From: Pardosa pseudoannulata
Lineage: Eukaryota > Arthropoda > Arachnida > Araneae > Lycosidae
Assembly: GCA_032207245.1 (NCBI GenBank)
Contig: CM063510.1
Coordinates: 46,488,692-46,552,691 of the forward strand
DNA length: 64,000 nt
Reading direction: 5' to 3'
The notes under the pieces were generated by a model that was not told where the DNA came from, did no database searches, and saw only the letters and a list, made by a program, of their open reading frames with translations. Shown one piece after another: positions 45,411 through 64,000 of this stretch. Each line of letters begins with the position of its first letter. Position 1 is the first letter of the stretch. The position numbers and the translations under genes are program-made.

Positions 45411-48400
45411 CATATATATATGCACACACAGCAGAACTCCATTTATATGTTTTTATCAGTAATACTACACTTCCGTTACACAAATGGCAGGTTTAATGTT
45501 TGTTTTATCTCTCCGGATTGTGATATGGAACTGAAACACCTAACGCGCCGGTCACCTCTGCCATTTTTTTCCCCGACTACTATAATTTGGCAAAAAAGCC
45601 AAAAATTACGTGTTTCTCATAAACTCAAAGAAATCTAACATTTTACAGAGATTTTTGCGAATGAAAATCTATAGAAATATTACAAATACTATTTAAAACA
45701 CTATTTTTAGAAAATCTGCAAATGAAAATGTAATAAAGAAATATAACATTTTAAACACACGAAATAAAAAGACTTATTTTTAGCAGTATTTGCAGATTAA
45801 ATTATTTCTAAATTATCACAATTTATGCGGAATCGACAAACTAATTGGCCCAATTTACGCCCTTTGGCGAGTTCACAAAATTGCCAGATTTAGCAAGAAA
45901 AAGGCGTCGTCAAGAAATAGCTTTCGATTGATGAACTGAGTCACAAGTTGGAGAAATGAAAAGCAGCATTCATGATGATGACAAAAAAGTCTCTCTCACC
46001 ACCAAATTTTATGGAGCAATATCATGTGTAGACACTCTAAGATTTATTTTTATATCACAGGAGAAAAAAACTAATTTTGGAATTTAAATACCATACAAAA
46101 TGCCTTATGTTAAACGTTAAGAGAAATGTTTCCTGGGAAGCAAAAACTTCCGACTCCTTTAAGTCATAAATACTATTTCATGAGATCGGCCAACTTGTTT
46201 TAATCTTTATTTTGAAATATTAACGCATAACTTTCATCTTGTTTGTTCATTATTAATATTGAAACTATAAAAGTGCTGCAATATAGCATTTTAATGAAAT
46301 GGTTTTGTATAATCTGTAATTTCTAATATTTCATTTATACTTTTTTTTCGGTAGCTTGATAAACGAATAAATGGAATTGCACTGTATGTGTGTGTATATA
46401 TTACAGGGAATTCAATAGGAAATTAAAATAAACATTCGTACTCTATTCAATATTATTTTAATAATATACTAAAATTTCCCATAAATTTCAGACTATCAGG
46501 CCACTGACAGTCATGGTCAGGGAGTATCTAGCAAAATAAAAAATACGGCGCCTTAACCTCCGAGAGAAAAAAAGATCTAAATCATAATTTGGTGCACCTA
46601 CACAGGATAATTGCCAAACATAAAATTTGGCTTAAGATAATTATATCGGGAAGAAGAAAGGGAGCTTATTTCATCAAAGTCGAGAGAAAACCAACGAATT
46701 TCATACAGCTGTATCTTGGCATTGGTAAGAGTAAAACAGCTTTAAAATAAGGCTAAAGAGCCTCTTATACAAAAATTAAAATGACGAATGAAAGACAAGA
46801 GAATAGCGATACAAACTATGGAAGTTGGCTGCCTCAAAATCCTCTTTAAAGACCACTCTTTTCCACCTTGGAAGCAATTTAAAAATCAAGAAAAGCTCCA
46901 TTAATGCCAGAAAAAAGGATGACGAAACCAGTGTATTTTTTTAACACTGTCTAGTACAAAGGATTACATTCAATGTGAAAATGAATAAATACACAATTTA
47001 TGTTTTAGAATAAAGTGAGCAAAATAATACAAAGCTAAAAACAGCAAATAAATCGTTAACAATAAACCTATAAATAATTTTTTGGACTTAGTTCTACAGT
47101 AAATCATATTCTATTAAATATGCATGATCGAGGAAATACAGCAATTGCTAGTTAATATAACTTTGCATCAAATTTCAGCATACATTATAACCACGATATA
47201 AAGCTTAGTATAATACTTACCACAATAGCATAATTCCAAGTTTAATAGCAAAAATATTGCAGCACCACTTGAATATGGGCTTTGTGTCAATCACAGCAAT
47301 ATTGCATAGCAGTATTTCTGAATCAAAGACAATATAATACGTATGCACAAGTAATACGAAATTTTCTTCTTGTTTGGCGAAAAGGTTCTTTATGTTACAG
47401 TGAAAAAAAAATAAAACAATGTTATGAACACTGAACACATGAAAAAAAACACTCAAGTTTGAGTAGTAAAACACCGACACATTTTTTTTCCTTTTCTATA
47501 CCTATTGAAATAATCTAAAATGAGACATGACCTATAATATTTTAAGTAATTTTTTTATTTTCGGCAAATTCTTAAAGAAACTGAAATGAAAATTTACCAT
47601 TTTTTAAAAAATCAACTGCACTTTTAAAGAAAGAATATATTAACCAAATTAATGAGCATATAAAATCCCCTATACTTTGTTTTAACTTTGACAAAATTTG
47701 AATTTTAATCAGACCATTATCAAAGTGACACTTGAAACAATGCTAGGCAAAAGTAATACATTCTGTTTCTTTGCTAAGATTAATAATTAGATATATTTTT
47801 AAATGTTTCATCAGATATCATAAAAAATCTAATTACTAAATTTTAGGTCATGAAAATATCATTTAAAATTTTATATACAAATTTTATTTTTCATGTGGCT
47901 GGAGACAAAACTATTAAAATCGCTTAAAATTTAATAATTTTGAAACCTAAAGTATGTGGATCATAATTACACAAGTTAATTTTATATTTTTAAGCTACAT
48001 AATTGTAAAGCTATTATATTAGATAAAATAGTATTATGTCTCTGATTAAATTAATTAGAATGTTCTGTTACACTAATTGTGTGGTTACAAATTAGAATAT
48101 TAAGAAATGCTTATCAAAATGTTTAGTGAATATGAATGTTTAAGTAACGAAGGGTGGGGGAGTACATAAATATGATACATTGAATATTAAAAGATTAACA
48201 TATTTTTTATTAAAAAGCAAGTAGTAATTTTGAAATATTCTTTTCAGAAATGGAAAGTGAATGTAAATATGGACTTGTATAGTCTCAATCATAGAATTAA
48301 AGTAATACTACACTGGTAACAATAATTCTTTCCTGTTGTCAGTTTTTAGTTTAATGTTTAAACCAAATAGAGAAAATTTAAGCAAGAGAAAATATCTTTC

Positions 48401-51400
48401 ATGATTATAAGAAAAATTCTTTGAAACTATGCCATAACTGCCAACATTCTAATTTTAAAATTAGTACAATCTTACCTGCATGAATTTTTAATGTTTTAAT
48501 GATATAAAGGGTGGTCCAAACTTATTAAGGGCATTTCATGTTTTTTAAGTATGTATATATTTCTTTTCTTAGAAAGGCCATTTTACACAACTTTTTAAAC
48601 ATTAAATAATTTTCATTAGCTCCAATTGTGACACACAAAATGTTAAATTTTATGCTAATGGTTTTACAACATTTCAACATTTATACCTCTAGTACAGTAT
48701 GTCATTTTAGGTCATTGATATCCGAAATAGGAATTATGTACACTCAATCCTCAACATATCCCCAAAAGAAAAAGTCCAAGGGTTTAATGACAAATGTGCC
48801 TTTCCTACTGTTAGAATGTGAAATCATAATAGTGCAATGGTAAGAAGACAAACTTGAAAAAACATTTCCTTTTATTTTTGCCACTTTTATCTTGGAAGGC
48901 TGGAGGTACAAATTCAATTAAAAAAAAAAAAAAAAAAAAAAAATCATGTTCTGAACAGCTTCTTTAACAATCTTGACCCAACCTTCCTTCTCTCCAATGT
49001 CTACTGCCTGTAGTGTCTGAATGATCATACTTATGTTCCACATTTCGCAAACTGTTTGATAAAACTCTTACTTAAAAGATAACATTTAAAGCATTCTAAA
49101 TAAAAAACATTCTAACAGTTAGAAAATATTAGCTTTGACGGAAGCACAAAATACACGTTTTTTCTTGTACTGTAACCATTTGTAGACTAAAGTAATTAAT
49201 AAATTTGCTCTACAAATGTTGCTGATCCATCTTTGGTGTATAAAATTTTTCTAACTAAAACTATTTTAACTGTCTTGCTAAGAAAACTATAAAAGTGCAC
49301 ATGCACATACCTCATTTTATTTTTTTCAAACGTGAAATGCAATCAATAGTTTTGTCCTGCCCTGTATTTTACATTCATATACATGCAGCATGCTCCTAAA
49401 TCCTATGCCAAACTTGAAATTTTTAAAACATGTAATACATCAAAATCATTACCTCTAAAATAGAAAACCGAAATTCTCCTTTTCCCCCTTCTGAATGATT
49501 AATTTTCCGGCCATAAAATGTCAGATAAAGGAATGTTCTGACAAATTCTTTTTACCTATTCCTCAAAACTAATGCTGAAATAAATGCTAATTTTCTGTCC
49601 AGAAAAATGGTATTGCTCATGCAAATAATAAAATTCCTGCATGCTTTTCAGGTAGCTTAAGCAATCAAGATTACTCTTGCCTTCCCAAATTGCTGATCCA
49701 TCTTAAGTCTTATTTGAACAAAATGTGACTTGCTCACGATGAGGATGACATCGGCAAGAATTGTACTTATTCTTAGAGCATTCTATGCAGAGTTTTTGCA
49801 TTGTAAAGATGGTCAGTTGACTGATGTGTTTTAGAATTTCAAATGTGACATTTCATAACTCTGGACTAATAAAAATATGGGCAATTTCTCCTGTGTAATC
49901 AGTGAGAAACATTTCAACAGTTATATGTGTACACACCTATAATACACATGTATAGCGTATATGTGTGAGTATATATACACACACATACCCTTATGTACAT
50001 TATATATAATATTTGCATCAATATAAACATGCAGCTTGCTTCCTTAGCATGATGTTAAATTAAAAAGCAGTACAACAATTGTACTTTAAAAAAAAATATT
50101 TTTTTTTAATTATTTGCACAATTATCTGTAAGTTTGTACATTGTACAGAAAAATCATACAAGTTGGCAGTTATGCAATATTATGAAAAGCTTAATTGTTG
50201 TAATACAAAAGCATTATAATTATGATACATAATTAAGTATTATCAAAGTATAATAAAGCCTTTAAAATAATTTGTAGTTTTTACTATTATATTAACTGTC
50301 ATCTAACGATACATTCTCTTTCTCACCATTTCTGTAAGAAATTTATTTAGAGAATTAGCACAAAAGGAAAGCCATATTACTAGAAAAATGATTATAACTA
50401 TTAAAATAGTTTCATTCTTTCCCATTCCTGAAGTCTTTGTTAAATACTGAAATTAGCTTCAATTGTTAAAACGTGTCAAAGGATCTTTATATATATAAAT
50501 TTAAGATTCAAAATAAAGTCCCTGTATAAATCTAAATGCAAAAGAGATTTATTATAATGTTTAATCTAACTGAAATATATAAAATTTTATATTTTAATAT
50601 TTATGTACAAAATTTTTAAATATAGAAAATTTTAAATGTCTTTCAAATGTTTAATATTTATACATTTTCATTAGAAAATAAAACATTGTTGATCCCAGTG
50701 ATATATGTCATTCTATTTACGTAATGGTTCAATTATGCATAATTACTGTTCATATTCCTAAAAATAAAGAAAAATAATATAAATAAAATTAATACTTATA
50801 ACCAAATATAAATAAAAATGAAGAGATATACAAAAAAGGAACTCAAACTACAGTTCTAAAGATTAAAAACTAAAATGCTTTTATTGAAAGAAAAAAAAAA
50901 AAGAAAATGAAAGAATAATGATGACATATAAAACCCTTCTCAAATCTTTTCAGTTAAAATTCCATTTCAACAACTTTTTTTAACAACAGCTTAAAAAATT
51001 TTTTTACTACTCAAACTTAAAACAAATAAAATGATCAATAGGTGATAAAAGCACACATAGCATGGAGATATCAATTAATTTTAAAGTAAATTTAACACTG
51101 TGAAAAATTGTCAAATTATTTATCACCGGGCTAACACATTACATTCAAAAACCTGAAAATAAATACATTTAACAAATACTAAAGATAACAAAAATTTTTA
51201 AAAAATTATAAACAAAATTCTAAAAAACAGGAGAAAACTTTGACAACATATTAACAATAGATAATCAGCAATTTTTACACCACTTTGTTTGAAATGAACT
51301 AAGACAATAGTGATAACACAAGGAACAAAAATATTACTGGTCTCATGCAATTTCATCTGAATATTTCAGATAAAAACAGGAAAAAAGACTAATTTTCCAA

Positions 51401-53741
51401 CACAGTGGAAGAATATGAAAAATTACATGGCAGTCATGAAATATATTTATCCTGAAATATCTAAAATACACCAGGACACTACAATACCATAAAAGAATTA
51501 TGTGTACACTCAAGACTGCATTGCAATTATCTCAATGACCAAATTCCAAGAACTTGAGATTGGCATATAAAAGTATGGATAATATACTCTGCAAACTTCA
51601 TAAATTCACCCATGAACACTATCAGAATGTACACATATGCCAACAGAGTGTATTATGTGAATTATCTATATTTTGATTAAGCTGTAAGACTCTGTTATAA
51701 AAGGTATGAAAACATTCTATAGTAGTGAACAAAAACATTTCAAAAGAAAATGTCACATGCAAAATTAAAATAATCTTTGGGATTTCTTAAAAGCCAAAAT
51801 TAATTTGAAAAGCATAAAGGGATTATAAGGAAATATACACAACTTTTGAGAATGTTTATAACTGTTTAAAGTTATAAAATTATAAGTTGATAGAAAATAT
51901 AAGTAGTAACATAAACTATAATATTGGTTTTATGTAAAATGTCCCTTGGTTAAAATGCTTTTAATTTTATAATAAAATAAAACTAAAAAACTTTTGCATA
52001 TAATTTTTAAATAGAAAAATATTTTCTACTTTATACTGCCTTTTTCATCTATAAAATGGATGAAATTTTAATATACAGTTACCTATGAGTTATGTTAATA
52101 TATAATAGCCAGTTCAAACAAGAAATTTCAATTTCTACTTTTAATAAGATTTTTAATATTGATCTGAGTGTAATTATTAACAGTTAAAATACAAAATAAT
52201 TATGCCTAAACTTTCAGTCTTTTTATGGAAGGGGTGGAAATGCACCATTTGAAATGATATTGGCAAGTATATTTTGTGCACACATATAATGTAGATTAGT
52301 AAAACAAACAAAAAAACTCAGCTACTCTATAAAAAACATAAAAGTATATTCATCTGTACATTAGTTTTTTAAAAAAGGTAAAAACAATACCACTTAGTAA
52401 AAGTTTATAACACAGAGTTATGTGCACTGATTACTAGGTGGAAACTAAAATATATCTTAAGTTTACGAGTTATTACCAAAAACTAGATATAATTTCTTCT
52501 TTCTGTAGTTTTTAACTGTAAATGCTAGAATAATCAAACAACTTATCACATAAAATTCTCATTAACATTATTAATGAAAAATTTATAACTTCTTTAAAAG
52601 CCTTCAAAGGTTAGTTTTCTTAACATGGTATGTTGTTACACACAGTGTACACTTAATTGGTATCATTCACTTAGAGTAAACAATATCAATTCAAGTTCAG
52701 TATTGTTCTAATTAATCACTACAAATTTCAAGAATTAAAAAATAAATAAATAAATATCATCAGTCGAAATATCTAAAATACACAAATAGTTTATGGATAA
52801 ACATTTATGAAAATTTGAAAATTAGAAAGTAAAACAATGGTGGGCAAATGCGGCTTTTTGTTGAGTTAAGTTCAGCTCTCATTCCATTTATTTTTAATAT
52901 TAATGTAAAAGGATTATCAATTTGTGATATAATAATTATTGAAAATGCAGCTGGGGAACTAAAATCATTAAAGTGAAAAAGGCATTGCAAATGCAGTAGT
53001 CTACTTCAATGACTGAGTTTTAAAATCTTTTACCAAAATTAAAATATCCACACTTAGGGAAAGCTGTTAGCCACCTAACTTCAATTTTTAATATAACTTA
53101 TTGATGTGCACCTTTGTGATCCACAACAAATTTTGTAAAATCAAATATAATTCATGGTTGACTACGACCTTACAACTTCTGTGGATTAACAAATTTTGCA
53201 CCAAATTTCGAACGTATGACTTAAAATTTTAGTAAAATATTTTACATATTATCAATATTTTTATTATATTTTAACTTTGCAAATGTGGTATGGGTCTTTG
53301 TAAGGTATTTAAAATCTAAATATGGCTTTCTTTGTTCCCCCTACCACTGGCATATAGCTTTCTAGGTTTTTTTTTTTTTTTTTTTTGGTTAAGTTACATT
53401 TTAGATACCAAATGTTAAAGAAAAAAAATAATGACGATAGGACAAATATAATTTTTCAGAATCAGGAGGAAGGGGACAGAGTTGCTAATGAAATAATTTT
53501 TAAAATATTGCTGGCATATCCTGCTTTTGCATTAAGTAAACAATTGATATTTATGGACTTTTATAAATTTATTACAAATAATCAAATCATTATACCTAAA
53601 CAGAAATACTCTAGTAAGTTTTAAAATTATACTTTTTTAAGGAACCTAGGTGAAATAAGGCAATTCTTAAAGAGTATTACAACAGAAAATTATGAATGCA
53701 ATAAAAGTTGATTTTCAAGTAACTGTATATACATATTTTAC

Positions 53742-53774
<33 letters not shown>

Positions 53775-55331
53775 CGAGTGATGAAAGTGCTATAAATGTA
53801 GTGCATCTTTATCATTCAATGGGACAAGCTATATAACTTTTATATAAAACTTTTTATATAAAGCAGGATGTTTAGTAACCAAATGATTTGAAAGAAATCA
53901 TGATTTCCACCAGTTTTGATAATATACATATTTTTGCTGTTACACATGCTTACATGTATAGTTAAAAAAAATTGACTTTCAAAAACATGTGGAAAATACA
54001 ACATTCAAAGCAAGTGGTAAAATAATACTGAGTGTACACTACAATATCATCTTAAGAACAAACTAATAACAACACAAATATGATTAATTTAATACAGAAA
54101 TCTCCTAAAAGTAATTTTCCCCCTTAGGTAAGACCTTTTTTTTTTTTAAACTTTAATTTTCAGAAAGCAACAACAACTAGAAATTTCAAAAAGTATATTT
54201 ATAAATTTATAATTTATAAAAGTTAAAGTCAATAAATTTACATTAAGAATCTTAGAATTAATAATAATAATAATAGTATCAAATATGCATCTTAGTATTT
54301 AATAACTGAATTAACTTAAAAAAACAATAATCCACTAAAATATTCTAATCAAATAAATTCATTTCAGAAAGCTTTTTGATACACATTAAAATTAAACCCA
54401 TAAACACCTTCATGAACTCAAATTATCAAGAGAATTAAACAAAAGTCATCTAAAATCTTAGCTGATGTCAACAATTATCTCATATAAACAAAGTAAAAAT
54501 ATTTTTATTATTTTAATTTGTATCAAGAAATAAAATAGTAAATATACTTACAATGTGAAATTTTTTTTAATTTAACTTTTATAATTAAAATATAAATAAA
54601 TGGGAATAATAGATTTAAAAAAAAAAAGGTTTTCTTTCCTTATATATTAACGTCTACTTTTAAAAAAATTTTATTCATCACAAAATTAACTTATTACTAT
54701 TTTGAAATTGCATAAATTGAAATCAAAATTAATTAACCTCATTAACAGAAAAACATATGCTAGTTATGAACATGCAATATCAAAACATAAGCATGATTAG
54801 ACAAGAATTCAAAGAAAAAATATGAGAAAAAATTCCCCCCCCTCCCTTTGATGCTGCTTTGGACAGATGTTTTAGTAATTGAAGATAATATTAACTGATA
54901 ATCAAATACAGAAATGAATTTTTGAAATAGGAATTAAATATATAAACAATAGAATGATAAAAGAAATGTCAAATCAAATGTTAAATATTATCTATAATTT
55001 GATATATTATGCATAACTTCCAAGTGTTATGAAAATAAGTTTTAAAAATAATTCAGACCTATAATGTAAAGCTATTATAATAGTTCTGGAATACATTAAT
55101 GAATTATTACCAAGGTTAATTACTTAAATCAGTACTGAAGCCAAAGAAGATAACAATGATAACAATAAACAGGCTTAACATTCGATTCCAGGTGGGAATG
55201 AGTAGTGAATTTTGTACTAATAAATTAACAAAATCTTTCATATATGATAGCCTGAGATTCTTTGAATTACAGTCCATCAATACAATGTACAATGCAACGT
55301 CACAAAGTTTCAAGTATGGTTAAAAGAAAAA
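45411..55331. other. Downstream of the elongase stop: AT-rich, no gene recognised
   Basis: No conserved reading frame and no recognised transposon. Homopolymer runs occur at 48919-48943 and 53749-53774 (A) and at 53368-53386 (T). Several minus-strand AATAAA hexamers are present, including CTTTCAATAAAAGC at about 50875-50888. The 3' end of the elongase transcript probably lies here, but I cannot choose among the signals. Confidence 0.45.
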
Positions 55332-63922
<8,591 letters not shown>

Positions 63923-64000
63923 CTGAAACCATAAAAGCATTCAGATGTATAACTGAAAGTCTTATTAGTGAGAGAAATTTAACATTTTCCTTAAGGCTTC

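Overview
The window looks like an arthropod nuclear genome, most plausibly an arachnid such as a spider. This is inferred from the AT-rich base composition, large introns, abundant (AT)n/(GT)n microsatellites and dense old DNA transposons and tRNA-derived SINEs. No bacterial gene organisation is present. Two protein-coding genes can be reconstructed exon by exon. Both are on the minus strand, arranged head to tail, and each runs off one edge of the window.

Positions 1-27562 hold the 5' part of a cubilin gene (endocytic receptor). Nine coding exons with matching splice phases give 267 N-terminal residues: a signal peptide, the conserved cubilin N-terminal segment, a coiled-coil region built from short phase-0 exons, two complete EGF domains and the start of a third. 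The later EGF repeats and all CUB domains lie beyond the left edge. The introns carry most of the mobile DNA: a Tc1 element with one in-frame stop, two Tigger/pogo-like elements, a TTAA-flanked element of unknown type, a non-LTR retrotransposon fragment, several SINE families, and two tandem arrays with higher-order structure (about 47-bp units, and a 366-bp four-part unit).

Positions 27563-55331 are intergenic. The first 8 kb hold SINE copies, compound microsatellites, LTR-like GC-richer blocks, and a hAT-type element (31412-34627) with a perfect 8-bp target duplication that contains a broken THAP-domain DNA transposon. From about 35.7 to 55.3 kb the DNA is AT-rich and nearly free of recognisable transposons. 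It holds one MITE and one short GC-rich repeat, and part of it may be a long 3' untranslated region of the next gene.

Positions 55332-63922 hold the 3' part of an ELOVL fatty-acid elongase gene. Six exons give about 272 residues, including the family signature motifs, the HXXHH histidine box and a C-terminal KKVN dilysine ER-retrieval signal. The N-terminal exons lie beyond the right edge. The two genes have no evident functional link.

No novel multi-gene system was found. The most useful observations are the exon-level cubilin reconstruction, a SINE insertion whose empty site survives in a second repeat copy, a Tc1 copy with a single visible nonsense change, the nested hAT/THAP structure, and the higher-order tandem arrays.
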